This document shows positions 16,978-25,796 of a DNA stretch of 64,000 nt, piece by piece. The stretch is from Pseudodesulfovibrio pelocollis (GTDB lineage: Bacteria; Desulfobacterota; Desulfovibrionia; Desulfovibrionales; Desulfovibrionaceae): the NCBI RefSeq assembly GCF_030282845.1, contig NZ_JASTWE010000001.1, forward strand, positions 62,001 to 126,000, written 5' to 3'. The first letter of the stretch is position 1; every line of letters starts with the position of its first letter. The position numbers were made by a program, and so were the translations under genes. The notes below the pieces were generated by a model. That model searched no databases and was not told where the DNA came from. It saw only the letters and a list, made by a program, of their open reading frames with translations.

Positions 16978-19674
16978 TCACGAACCGCTGCACTGCGGCC
17001 CGCCGCGTCGCGCAATGCCGCGCCACAATCTCTCGGCCAGACGCAGCTGCTCGTCGCGCGAGGCGGCCCGGCCATCAATCTTGGCGTCCAGCACCCGGGA
17101 CAGGATCGTGGTATAAGCCGGGCCGGGATTGATGCCGAGTTCCTTGAGGTCCGCGCCGGAGATGTCACTGGTCACGTCGCGCAGGCGGGTCAGGTATTGC
17201 GATATGTTGCGGCGGATTTGCTCCTTTCTGCTGCGGGCCATGAGGAAGAGCACGCCCTCAAGGGGGATGGGCCTGAGAATGGCGCACAACCGGCTCAGCC
17301 TGGAACGGTCCTCGCGCCAGTTCATGAGTTTCATGAGCGCATCCCCAATCTGGTCGCGCAACTGGAGAAAATCGCGCTCCTCCCTGGCGGTGAAGCGCAA
17401 CCGCGCCGTGACCAAACCGATCTGGTCGCGCTTGATGCCCATGGTCAGGCCCAGGAGATGGAGTTTCCAGGGCGTGGCCTCTGGCTCCAGGTAGAGGAGT
17501 TTGTACCAGTTGTGAACCTTGGACAGCTCCATGAGCACCTGCACCCGCTCGCCGGTGAGCTTGAGCAGCGGGTGGATGGCTTCGAGGATGCCCAGCTCCT
17601 GCATGCGGCTCAGACAGGCTAGGGGATTTTCCTCGGCCATGACCAGTTGCAGTTCGTGCAGGATGCGCGTGCCCGAGAGCTTGCTGAAGAGATCAAGGCT
17701 CAGGGCGTTCTTGATCAGGCGCAGGGTCTGGCCGCCGATCTGGAAGTCGAACCGCCGCTCGAAGCGGATGGCGCGCAGGATGCGGGTAGGGTCTTCCACA
17801 AAGCTCAGGGAGTGGAGCACGCGGATGGCCCTGCTCTTCATGTCCTGTTCCGCGCCGAAGAAGTCCACCAGCTGGCCGAAGCGGCCAGGGTTGATGCGCA
17901 AGGCCAGGGCGTTGATGGTGAAGTCGCGCCGGTACAGGTCCATCTTGATGGACGAAAGTTCCACCGTGGGCATGGCCGCCGGGTATTCGTAATATTCGAG
18001 CCGGGCCGTGGCCACGTCCACCCGCTGGCCGTCGGTCAGGATGACCACGGCGGTCTTGAATTTGACGTGGGCCTTGACCCGACCGCCGAGCAGGTCGGCC
18101 AGCCGCTTGGCGTAGGCGATGGCGTCGCCCTCCACCACGAGGTCGAGGTCGAGGTTGGGACGGCCAAGGAGGATGTCGCGCACGAAGCCGCCCACGGCAT
18201 AGACCTCCCAGCCCATGTCGCGGCCCAGCTCGCCCGCCGTCTTGAGCAGGTCGAGCATCTTTTTGGGCAGCCGGTTGCCGACCATGGGGCCGATGTTGCG
18301 CTCCCTGCGCCGCTCGGGCAGCAACGAGTCCGGAATCCGGGCCGGTTCGTCGATGAGCATGTTCATGAGGTCGGTGCGGGTGATGACCCCGACCAGGGCC
18401 TCGCCCTCCAGTACGGGCAACATGCGCTGGCGTCTGCCAAGGATGATCTCCATGACCCGGTACAGGTCGGTGCCCGCCTGCACGGTCTCGAACTTGCGGC
18501 TCATGTATTCGCTCAGGCCGAGGTCGCCCAGGCCGTGGGAGAGCGCCTTGTCCGCCGTCTGGTGGCCCACGATGCCCACGCAGCGCATGGCCGGGTCCAC
18601 CACGGGTACGTCCTTCAGGCCGTAGCGGGTCATCAGTTCCACGGCGTCGCTGATGGTCTTGTGGTCTTCGATGACCACAGGCGGGCGCGACATGAGGCTC
18701 TCCACCACGATCTGCGGATTGATCTGGGAGTAGAGCAGGGCGAAGAGGTCGTCGCGCACCTCGGCCAGGGTCCTGTCCTTGACCGTGGCCGAGGCGGCCG
18801 CGGCGTGGCCGCCGCCGCCAAAGGAGGTGCAGATCTGGCCCACGCTCACGTCCGGGTGCCTGGAGCGCGCCACCACATGGATTCGGTCGCCCATGCGGCC
18901 CAGCGCAAAGACCACCTTGAGGTTCTCCATGTCCATGAGCTTGTGCACCAGCAGGGCGAAATCGGGCACGAAACGGTCCGTGGACAACTCGGTGATGACC
19001 ACGTCCACGCCGTGAATGTCGTGGGTGACGGCGTTCTGGAGCAGCTCGCCCAGGTGCGTCACCTGCTCGGCCGACAACTCGTGCGAGAGCAGGTCCGAGA
19101 TGACCTCGATGTCCATGCCCTGGCCCTTGAGCCAGCCTGCGGCCTCGAAATCGTGCGGGGTGGTGGTGTTGAAGCCGAAGGAGCCGGTGTCTTCGTAGAT
19201 GCCAAGGCCGAGCAGGGTGGCCTCTTCCACAGTCAGAACCACCTCGCGCCTGCGCATCTCGTCCACGATGATGGCCGTGGTGGAGCCCCAGTCCCGGACC
19301 ACGCTCAATTCGGCCTCAAGATCGTCGTCCGTGTCCGGGTGGTGGTCGTACAGATGGATGCGCAGCCCCGGCTTGCCGAGCAGGGGGCGCACCTGGGGAA
19401 TGCGCGAGCGCTGGCGCGTGTCCACCACCACCAGCAGCTCCACCGCATCGGGGTCGATGTCCTTGAACGCCTTGAAATTGAAGAGATAGGTGGTGCTCTG
19501 GATGAAGAAATTGCGCAGGCTCTTCTCCTGGCTGCCCGGGAAGATGAGCACCGCGCCGGGATAGAGCTTGCCAGCCGCGACCATGGCGGCCAGGGCGTCG
19601 AAGTCCGCGTTGGCATGGGCGGTGATCACGGTCTTGGCGCGTATTTTGTCGTTTGCATTCATGCTGTTGCCCAT
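16978..19674 (-). CDS. tRNA nucleotidyltransferase fused to DHH and CBS domains
   Basis: This 898-residue protein combines an N-terminal DHH/DHHA1 phosphoesterase (AHANADFDALAAM, DHHPDTDD, then GGGGHAAAASA near 310), two CBS domains (about 330-465) and a C-terminal poly(A)-polymerase/CCA-type domain with GGFVRDILLG..NLDLDLV. Such fusions are known as A-adding or CCA-related tRNA nucleotidyltransferases in deltaproteobacteria and Aquifex. It probably repairs the tRNA 3' end, and the DHH part may be a nanoRNase. The start is chosen at ATG 19674 (or 19662); both lack a strong ribosome site. It follows the recombinase gene by eight bases. Confidence 0.9.
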   Translation of the reverse strand: MGNSMNANDKIRAKTVITAHANADFDALAAMVAAGKLYPGAVLIFPGSQEKSLRNFFIQSTTYLFNFKAFKDIDPDAVELLVVVDTRQRSRIPQVRPLLGKPGLRIHLYDHHPDTDDDLEAELSVVRDWGSTTAIIVDEMRRREVVLTVEEATLLGLGIYEDTGSFGFNTTTPHDFEAAGWLKGQGMDIEVISDLLSHELSAEQVTHLGELLQNAVTHDIHGVDVVITELSTDRFVPDFALLVHKLMDMENLKVVFALGRMGDRIHVVARSRHPDVSVGQICTSFGGGGHAAAASATVKDRTLAEVRDDLFALLYSQINPQIVVESLMSRPPVVIEDHKTISDAVELMTRYGLKDVPVVDPAMRCVGIVGHQTADKALSHGLGDLGLSEYMSRKFETVQAGTDLYRVMEIILGRRQRMLPVLEGEALVGVITRTDLMNMLIDEPARIPDSLLPERRRERNIGPMVGNRLPKKMLDLLKTAGELGRDMGWEVYAVGGFVRDILLGRPNLDLDLVVEGDAIAYAKRLADLLGGRVKAHVKFKTAVVILTDGQRVDVATARLEYYEYPAAMPTVELSSIKMDLYRRDFTINALALRINPGRFGQLVDFFGAEQDMKSRAIRVLHSLSFVEDPTRILRAIRFERRFDFQIGGQTLRLIKNALSLDLFSKLSGTRILHELQLVMAEENPLACLSRMQELGILEAIHPLLKLTGERVQVLMELSKVHNWYKLLYLEPEATPWKLHLLGLTMGIKRDQIGLVTARLRFTAREERDFLQLRDQIGDALMKLMNWREDRSRLSRLCAILRPIPLEGVLFLMARSRKEQIRRNISQYLTRLRDVTSDISGADLKELGINPGPAYTTILSRVLDAKIDGRAASRDEQLRLAERLWRGIARRGGPQCSGS

Positions 19675-19682
19675 CGTTTCGA

Positions 19683-20606
19683 TCACATGGACGATCGCGG
19701 GTGGAATTGCTGGTGGATGGACCTGAGGCGCCCGGCCTGGATATGGGTATAGATTTCCGTGGCCGTGATGTCCGAGTGGCCGAGGAGCAGCTGCACGGTG
19801 CGCAGGTCGGCTCCGCCTTCGAGCAGATGGGTGGCAAAGGAGTGGCGGAAGGTATGGGGCGAGATGCTCCGCTTGATGTCCGCCTTGGCTGCGTAGGCCT
19901 TGATCATCTTCCACACCCCCTGGCGGGTCAGCCCCTTGCCCGAGCGGTTGAGGAACATGAAGTCCGTTGACGGGCGCAACAAGGGGCGGGTGGCGTCCAG
20001 ATACCGGCCCAGCACCTCCTGGGCTGTGTAGTGGATGGGCACCAGCCGTTCCTTGGACCCCTTGCCGAAAACCCGGAGCAGTCCGGTCTGGGCGTCGTAG
20101 TCGAGCACCCTCATGCCGGTCAGTTCCGAGACACGCAGGCCCGCGGCATAGAGCAATTCCAGCATGGCCCGGTCGCGCATGCCGAGCGGGGTGGCCGTGT
20201 CGGGCAGGGCGAGGATGCGCGATATCTCCTCCCGGGTCAGGAATTCAGGCAGCTTTCTGGGCAGCTTGGGGTTTTCGAGGAGTTGTCCCGGGTCCTCCTT
20301 GTACCATCGCTGGTCCAGGGCAAAGGCGAAGAAACCGCGCAACGACGAGAGGTGCCGGGCCAGGGACCGGCTCTGAAGCCCCCGGGCGCGCAGATGGGTC
20401 AGGTAGAGGAACAGGGTGCGCTCGGTCAGATCCTCAAGCCGGAAGGATTTGTCTTTGAGAAAGGCGAGCAGGGAGGCGAGGTCGGTCGAGTAGCCGGACA
20501 GGCTGTTCTCGGACAGTCCCTTTTCGATGAGGACGTGTTCGAGATACCTGTCCACCCACGAATGCGTGGTGAGGGTGTTCCCCCCGGATTTGTCTTCCCT
20601 GGTCAT
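19683..20606 (-). CDS. Tyrosine recombinase XerC/XerD
   Basis: The 307-residue site-specific recombinase resolves chromosome dimers at dif. It has an N-terminal SAM-like core-binding domain and a C-terminal catalytic domain with the Arg of AAGLRVSELTGMR, the Lys in FGKGSKER, the HTFRHSFATHLLEGGADLR box, GHSDITATEIYTH and the nucleophile Tyr within it. The length and the absence of phage or integron genes nearby argue for a housekeeping Xer enzyme; XerD is slightly favoured but C and D cannot be separated by eye. The ATG at 20604-20606 gives the standard N terminus. Confidence 0.9.
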   Translation of the reverse strand: MTREDKSGGNTLTTHSWVDRYLEHVLIEKGLSENSLSGYSTDLASLLAFLKDKSFRLEDLTERTLFLYLTHLRARGLQSRSLARHLSSLRGFFAFALDQRWYKEDPGQLLENPKLPRKLPEFLTREEISRILALPDTATPLGMRDRAMLELLYAAGLRVSELTGMRVLDYDAQTGLLRVFGKGSKERLVPIHYTAQEVLGRYLDATRPLLRPSTDFMFLNRSGKGLTRQGVWKMIKAYAAKADIKRSISPHTFRHSFATHLLEGGADLRTVQLLLGHSDITATEIYTHIQAGRLRSIHQQFHPRSSM

Positions 20607-20751
20607 GATCACGCCACAATCATTGCAAGTTGATGAAATAGAATTCTTATCCTCAAAAAACCAATGCCCGGCGATCACGTTGCGGCACCCGGGCCGACCA
20701 TGCCTTCATCCGATAGCTATCAAGGGGCCGCGCAAAGAGCAATGGTTCACA

Positions 20752-20780
20752 TTGACAGTGGGACACCGCCCAATTATGAA
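20752..20780 (+). promoter_or_regulatory. Sigma-70 promoter of dapL
   Basis: A perfect -35 box TTGACA (20752-20757) and TATGAA (20775-20780) are separated by 17 bases. The dapL ATG follows 38 bases later with AAGGAGAG as its ribosome site. Confidence 0.75.
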
Positions 20781-20818
20781 AGACACTTCTTAGATCAGAC
20801 CCAAGGAGAGTTCACCAC

Positions 20819-21985
20819 ATGTCAGATTTCACCCTCGCCGATCGCCTTTCGACCCTGCCCCCGTATCTTTTCGCGGCCATTGACAAGGCCAAGGCCCAGG
20901 TGGCCGCCAAGGGCATGGACATCATCAGCCTCGGCATCGGCGATCCCGATCTGCCCACCCCGGACTTCATCATCGAGGCCCTGTGCCAGAGTGCCAGAAA
21001 TCCCAGGAATCACCAATATCCTTCCTATGTCGGCATGAAGACCTACCGTCAGGCCGTGGCCGACTGGTACAAGCAGCGCTTTGATGTCGATCTGGACGCC
21101 GACACCGAGGTGGTCAGCCTCATCGGCTCCAAGGAGGGCATCGCCCACTTTCCGCTGGCCTTCATCAATCCCGGCGATCTGGCCCTGGTGGCCACGCCCA
21201 ACTATCCGGTCTACGGCATCGCCACCAACTTCGCGGGCGGCGAGGTGAAGTATCTGCCCCTGCTTGAGGAAAACGACTTCCTCGTCGATCTCGACGCCGT
21301 GAGCGACGAGACCTGGGCCAGGGCCAAGATGATCTTCGTCTGCTACCCCAACAACCCGACCGCGGCCACAGCCACCCGGGAATTCTACGAGCGCCTCATC
21401 CAGAAGGCCAAGGAATTCGAGGTGATCGTCATCTCCGACGCGGCCTACACCGAAATATACTACAATCCCGACGACAAGCCCATGTCCATCCTTGAATGCA
21501 AGGACGCCAAGGACGTGTGCATCGAGTTCCACTCCCTGTCCAAGACCTACAACATGACCGGCTGGCGCATCGGCATGGCTGTCGGCAACGCCAGCCTCGT
21601 GGCAGGCCTTGGAAAGATCAAGGAAAACTGCGACTCCGGCATCTTCCAGGCTGTGCAGGAGGCGGGCATCGCCGCCCTCAGGGATGGCGAGCCGTATGCC
21701 GAGCAGTTCCGCGCCATCTACAAGGAACGGCGCGACGTGGTCAGCGCGGCCCTGACCAAGGCGGGCATCAGGCACCGCGTGCCCGACGCCTCCTTCTACA
21801 TGTGGTGCAACACGCCAGACGGCTTCAAGTCATCTGAATTCGTTACCAATGTTCTCATGCAGACCGGCGTGGTCCTGACCCCGGGCAACGGCTTCGGCAC
21901 CCCGGGCGAGGGCTACTTCCGCATCTCCCTGACCGTCAACAACGAAAAACTCGAGGAGGCGGTATCCAGAATATCGAAACTGTAA
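20819..21985 (+). CDS. dapL: LL-diaminopimelate aminotransferase
   Basis: DapL converts tetrahydrodipicolinate directly to LL-diaminopimelate with glutamate as amino donor, bypassing the succinyl or acetyl branches. The 388-residue fold-type I PLP enzyme shows GIGDPDLPTP, the YPSYVGMKTYR segment, NYPVYG, CYPNNPT, SDAAYTEIYY and the PLP lysine in SLSKTYNMTGWR (Lys242). These fit the DapL2 subtype found in Desulfovibrio. It starts an operon with folK, whose frame begins inside the last codons of dapL. Confidence 0.93.
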   Translation: MSDFTLADRLSTLPPYLFAAIDKAKAQVAAKGMDIISLGIGDPDLPTPDFIIEALCQSARNPRNHQYPSYVGMKTYRQAVADWYKQRFDVDLDADTEVVSLIGSKEGIAHFPLAFINPGDLALVATPNYPVYGIATNFAGGEVKYLPLLEENDFLVDLDAVSDETWARAKMIFVCYPNNPTAATATREFYERLIQKAKEFEVIVISDAAYTEIYYNPDDKPMSILECKDAKDVCIEFHSLSKTYNMTGWRIGMAVGNASLVAGLGKIKENCDSGIFQAVQEAGIAALRDGEPYAEQFRAIYKERRDVVSAALTKAGIRHRVPDASFYMWCNTPDGFKSSEFVTNVLMQTGVVLTPGNGFGTPGEGYFRISLTVNNEKLEEAVSRISKL

Positions 21986-22488
21986 TCTGCTACGTCAGTC
22001 TCGGCTCCAACGAGGGCAACCCCGAGGAGAACCTGAACGAGGCCCTGGCGAGGCTGGAGACCTACGGCGACGAAATCTCGCTCAAGGCCATGTCCGGCAT
22101 CTATCTGACCGAGCCCCAGGGACCGGTCACGGATCAACCCTGGTTCGCCAATCAGCTGATCAAGCTTGAGATCGACGCGGAGATATGGGCTGCGGCCGGT
22201 TTCCTGTCCACCTGCACGGCCATCGAGGCGCAGCTGGGCCGGACCCGGCAGGTTCCCGGCGGCCCCAGGCCGCTGGACATGGACATCATCGCCTGGGGCA
22301 ACACGATCATGGAAACCGATTTCCTGACCCTGCCGCATCCGAGGGCCAGGAAAAGGGCGTTCGTGCTCGTCCCCCTCAAGGAGATCGCGCCCGATTTCGT
22401 CTTCCCGGACGGAACCACCGTGGACGAGGCCCTTGCCGCCATCAGCTATCGGCAGGAAGGTTTCAAGATTTGGCAGGATCCCGAGTAA
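21964..22488 (+). CDS. folK: 6-hydroxymethyl-7,8-dihydropterin pyrophosphokinase with unusual start
   Basis: FolK transfers pyrophosphate from ATP in folate synthesis. The frame carries the expected N terminus CYVSLGSNEGNP, then PWFANQLIKLE, the signature RPLDMDIIAWG and LPHPRARKRAFVLVPL. No ATG, GTG or TTG occurs in this frame between an upstream stop at 21835-21837 and an ATG at 22090, which would remove the essential GSN motif. GAGGAGG (21953-21959) lies four bases before ATC at 21964, so initiation at ATC 21964 (or ATC 21973) is the likeliest reading. A -1 slip in dapL at GAAAAAC (about 21939-21945) would also enter this frame. The exact start is uncertain; the product is not. Confidence 0.85.
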   Translation: MQNIETVICYVSLGSNEGNPEENLNEALARLETYGDEISLKAMSGIYLTEPQGPVTDQPWFANQLIKLEIDAEIWAAAGFLSTCTAIEAQLGRTRQVPGGPRPLDMDIIAWGNTIMETDFLTLPHPRARKRAFVLVPLKEIAPDFVFPDGTTVDEALAAISYRQEGFKIWQDPE

Positions 22489-22504
22489 CCCACGGAGCGC
22501 CAGC

Positions 22505-22795
22505 ATGTGGAAATTCATCATCATAGGCGTGGCCCTGTTTCTCATCTACAAGCTCTTCACCGGCGACAAGAAGAAGCAGGAGATGGAAAACAAGGAAACC
22601 ATCAAGCAGAAGGTCGCGGCAGGGAAGATGGTCAAAGACCCTGTCTGCGGCACCTATGTGGACAAGGACGGTGACATCCGGGTCAGGGAAGGGGAGAAGA
22701 TACGGGTCTTCTGCTCCTACGAATGCCGCGACCTCTACCTGAAGCAGATCGACGCCATCACCATTGAGCCAGAAACGCCCAAGGATAAGGATTGA
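22505..22795 (+). CDS. Small YHS-like membrane protein
   Basis: The 96-residue protein has one N-terminal membrane helix (residues 3-18), a charged linker, and a YHS/TRASH-like module: KDPVCGTYV with Cys48, then FCSYECRDLYL with Cys70 and Cys74. Such domains bind metal ions, so a heavy-metal or copper-linked role at the cytoplasmic face is possible but unproven. The ATG at 22505 is preceded by CGGAGCG and lies 16 bases after folK; it ends the dapL operon. Confidence 0.8.
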   Translation: MWKFIIIGVALFLIYKLFTGDKKKQEMENKETIKQKVAAGKMVKDPVCGTYVDKDGDIRVREGEKIRVFCSYECRDLYLKQIDAITIEPETPKDKD

Positions 22796-22882
22796 TCGGA
22801 CGTTGATCGCCGGCAATCCGCCACGCAGACCGCTTGCCCGCACCTGGCCGGGCTGCGGCCACATTTGATCAGCCTCCAATTC

Positions 22883-22915
22883 CGGGGCCGACGCTCACAG
22901 TGTCGGCCCCGTTTT
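22883..22915 (+). terminator. Terminator after the dapL-folK operon
   Basis: CGGGGCCGAC pairs with GTCGGCCCCG around a 9-base loop and is followed by TTTT. It lies about 90 bases after the YHS-like gene. Confidence 0.82.
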
Positions 22916-23612
22916 CGTTGCTCCGCGCAGGGCCGATCACCTCTGGACATGCGAACGCGCCATAACTCCGAGCAAGCGAGTGCGACAAGAGCCATTTGCA
23001 CACCAGAGCAGAGACTGGTGCATCGACACGGCCGGGCTGCTTCCGACTGCGAACACCGAGCGGATCGATCAACCTGACTCCATTGAATTCGCCCGCAAAT
23101 GCCCGGAGAAGGACCGGAGGCTTCCAAGCGAGACCATGGATCAGGAAGCTGGAGAAAAATCCCGCAGATCGAATTCTCGGCAACAGCCACCTGGATCGCA
23201 CGGGCGGAGGAACGGACTTGGCTCACGTGCCAAGAGTTAAAGCGACGGTAAACCCTGTCATACCAACGCTATATACAAGTGTCTCATAATGTAAATTATG
23301 TAAACTTTTAACAAATGGAGGGGAAAACAGGGGTCGGAGAAAAGCCTCTCTTGGCCCTGCCGAAGACGCGCCCTGCCCGACGCGTACGATTCCTGTTGCG
23401 GAACCGGTGGACTTTCCTTCAAGCTGAACCTGAAGGTGACGTCAGTTGATCGGTCGCCCAACAACGGGTCGGCATGGTCATGATCCGGGTCCCTCTCGAC
23501 AGGACCTCTCGACGGCAAACGTCCATATGGTCTTATTGAGAGTTTTTTCGGACCCTGTTAAGGGATTGCATTCAAAAACACCCAAAATGCCGCCCTGCGG
23601 CGCGTGAGAGCC
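22916..23612. other. Gene-poor intergenic stretch of about 700 bases
   Basis: I see no convincing gene here. The open frames on both strands overlap one another, have poor codon use for this genome and lack ribosome sites. The second half is less GC-rich than its neighbours. It holds a 16-base AT-rich inverted repeat (CATAAT-GTAA-ATTATG, 23285-23300), a TGACGTCA palindrome, and a doubled CCTCTCGAC. It may contain the TPR gene promoter, a decayed gene or a small RNA; none can be shown from the sequence. Confidence 0.5.
23285..23300. repeat. 16-base AT-rich inverted repeat
   Basis: CATAAT and ATTATG are perfect arms around GTAA, in an AT-rich patch about 310 bases before the TPR gene. The size and symmetry fit a dimeric regulator site, but the regulator is unknown. 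Confidence 0.4.
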
Positions 23613-25697
23613 ATGAAACGAATTGCGATCATTGTTGCGGTCTGCGTCTTCCTCCTTGAAGGGCTGGCATCCCACTGTCCCGCCCAGTCTGCCGCTCCCG
23701 GCTCCTTCGAGGGCTGGCTTGAGCGCTACGGCGCATGGGATCGGCTTGAGCATGAATACGCCGCCGAGTCTTCCGACGACTCCCCGGAGGTCATTCTCAA
23801 GCGGGCCGAGGTCTACCTGAACCTCAACACCCCGTCCAAGACCCTTGAAATCATAGAGATGACCCCCGCCTTTGCCGACAATGCCACCGAGGCGGACCGG
23901 CTCTGGCTGGGCGGCCGGTCGCATCGCGCCATGGGCGACCTGACCAAGGCTGTCCTCTGGTTCAGCCAGTCCGCCGCCCTCGCACCCGACAAGGGCGCGT
24001 CCATCAGGCGGTTTAAGGCAGAACCGGGCCTGGAGAGCGTCTGGATGGACGTATGGCTCAAGCGTTTCTGGACCTACCGGGCCAATGTCACCCTCTCGCG
24101 TGCCGCCCAGCGCGACACCCTGCGCCGTATCCAGGAACTGGGCGGCGAGGTCTGGGGCGGCAGCTACTGGACATCGGCAGCTACGGCCCTGGCCGTCAGC
24201 GACCAGACCGGGATGCCCGCACCGTCTACCGCCACGGACGCAGCCGCTGGCCAATCCCTGGTCACCTCGGCGGACACCGACGCCATTGTCACGGCCCTCG
24301 CCCTGGCATCATTGGAAAAATTCGATGGTGCCCGGAGCGCTGTTTCGACCGTATCGCGAGACGAGGTCCGCGCCTTCTGGCGCATGCTCATCGACTTTCT
24401 CGAATCGGGCAACCTCCCGGCAGATATCGCCATCTTTGATGCGAGCGACTCTCTCAAGCCCCGCGCCTTTTGGGAAGGCAACCTGCTCGCTCCTTACTCC
24501 GTGTCCCGCGCAGGCTGGCTGCTGGGCAACCCGGAATCCGGGCCGTGGACCTCGTTTCGCAACAACATTCTGTCCATGTCCGTGCCCGAGGCCAATCAGG
24601 CCATCAACAACGAGCTTGGCTCTCTGCTCATCTCCGAGCAGACAGCCACCCTGCTCAACAGCTTCAAGTTCGCCCTGGCCCTGGCCAACGGCGATTTCAT
24701 TTCGTCTGCAACCACATGGAATAATGCAAACAAGCAGAATCTCCCCCTGGCTTTGCAACTGGCCGGGGCTCTGCGCTTCAAGGAGAACTTGAACAATCTG
24801 CTGCCCGAAAACCAGATCGAGGCCCTCAACCTGCACCCTATCCTCACGGCCCTGTGCAGCGCTGGCGGCTATGAAGCCGTCACCGACGAGGCCCCCTTCT
24901 GGGTTTCCGCGCCCAAGGACAGGATCAAGACCCTGTCGCAGCGCTGGCCCATGGACAAGCTGCTGCTGCTGGCAAGCTGGCAGCAGGAGTTCACCAGTTC
25001 GCCTTCCGCCGAGCTGGCCAGACGTTCGGCCTACCTCTTCGACGACACGGCGTTCGGCATTGAGAGCACCCTGTATCTGGCCGATCAGTCGGTGCGGGCC
25101 AACCAGCTCCAGCTTGGAGCCTTCTACCTGAACACCCTGAAACCGGCTGCCCTGCCCCCTGCCCAGCGGATGCAGTGGTATGATGTGCGGCTCCGGCTGG
25201 AACTCGAATCCGGGCGCGAGGACGCGGCCCTGGAGACTTTCCGGCAGATGGCCACCTCGGGCGGCCAGGTGCCGGTCATGACCCGGCTGCGCATGGCCCT
25301 GCTCTACCAGCAAAAACGCGACTTCGATACCGCCCGCGAGCATCTGCTGACGCTCTGGAACACCCCCGGGCTGACCACCACCCTCCAGGCCGAGACCCTG
25401 TTCTGGCTCGGCGAGGGCGAACAGGCCGTGCGCAATACCGAAAAGGCGCTGGACTATTATCTGCGCCTCGCCTGGCAGTATCCCCAGGAAAACATATGGG
25501 CGCTGACAGCCATGTACCGGGCCTCGCTCATCTACGAGCGCCAGGGCAACTACGACACGGCCAAGCGGCTGCTGACCACCGTGGTCAGCCGGGCCGATCG
25601 CAAGGAACAGCGCGAGGCGGCCAAGGCCCGCATCGACGCCATCGATAAGAAAATGGGCCAGAGCAAGGCTGCGGACACGCTGGTCTACCCCTTCTAG
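23613..25697 (+). CDS. Exported TPR-repeat protein, function unknown
   Basis: This 694-residue protein starts with a signal peptide (MKRIAIIVAVCVFLLEGLA, likely cut near HCPAQS-A), so it is periplasmic or outer-membrane associated. The body is alpha-helical with TPR-like pairs at about 55-115 and more clearly in the last 200 residues (for example ETLFWLGEGEQAVRNTEKAL and MYRASLIYERQGNYDTA). This resembles proteins that scaffold envelope machinery, and no enzyme motif is visible. The ATG at 23613 is used; a GTG three codons earlier is also in frame. The gene stands alone between a long gap and a convergent carbonic anhydrase gene. Confidence 0.8.
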   Translation: MKRIAIIVAVCVFLLEGLASHCPAQSAAPGSFEGWLERYGAWDRLEHEYAAESSDDSPEVILKRAEVYLNLNTPSKTLEIIEMTPAFADNATEADRLWLGGRSHRAMGDLTKAVLWFSQSAALAPDKGASIRRFKAEPGLESVWMDVWLKRFWTYRANVTLSRAAQRDTLRRIQELGGEVWGGSYWTSAATALAVSDQTGMPAPSTATDAAAGQSLVTSADTDAIVTALALASLEKFDGARSAVSTVSRDEVRAFWRMLIDFLESGNLPADIAIFDASDSLKPRAFWEGNLLAPYSVSRAGWLLGNPESGPWTSFRNNILSMSVPEANQAINNELGSLLISEQTATLLNSFKFALALANGDFISSATTWNNANKQNLPLALQLAGALRFKENLNNLLPENQIEALNLHPILTALCSAGGYEAVTDEAPFWVSAPKDRIKTLSQRWPMDKLLLLASWQQEFTSSPSAELARRSAYLFDDTAFGIESTLYLADQSVRANQLQLGAFYLNTLKPAALPPAQRMQWYDVRLRLELESGREDAALETFRQMATSGGQVPVMTRLRMALLYQQKRDFDTAREHLLTLWNTPGLTTTLQAETLFWLGEGEQAVRNTEKALDYYLRLAWQYPQENIWALTAMYRASLIYERQGNYDTAKRLLTTVVSRADRKEQREAAKARIDAIDKKMGQSKAADTLVYPF

Positions 25698-25723
25698 CCC
25701 CTTCCCTTCACGCATGACGCAAG

Positions 25724-25757
25724 AAGGCCCGCACTGCAAATACGCCGTGCGGGCCTT
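25724..25757. terminator. Hairpin between convergent genes
   Basis: AAGGCCCGCAC (25724-25734) and GTGCGGGCCTT (25747-25757) form an 11-base-pair stem between the TPR gene and the convergent carbonic anhydrase gene. Neither strand has a good T run, so termination is likely but weakly supported. Confidence 0.5.
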
Positions 25758-25796
25758 GGTCATTGCGGTATGTCGCCAGGAATGGTCCACGCCCTG

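Noticed and set aside
17647-19752. A 701-codon open frame on the plus strand
   Set aside because: It is the antisense of the DHH-CBS-nucleotidyltransferase gene, has a His/Gly/Val-rich composition and no domain pattern.
19683-20606. Phage integrase
   Set aside because: The tyrosine recombinase has the short Xer length and sits among housekeeping genes; no attachment repeats or phage genes are nearby.
22735-23289. Several overlapping 80-160-codon frames on both strands after the YHS-like gene
   Set aside because: They overlap each other, lack ribosome sites and have abnormal codon use. I list the stretch as a gene-poor gap instead.
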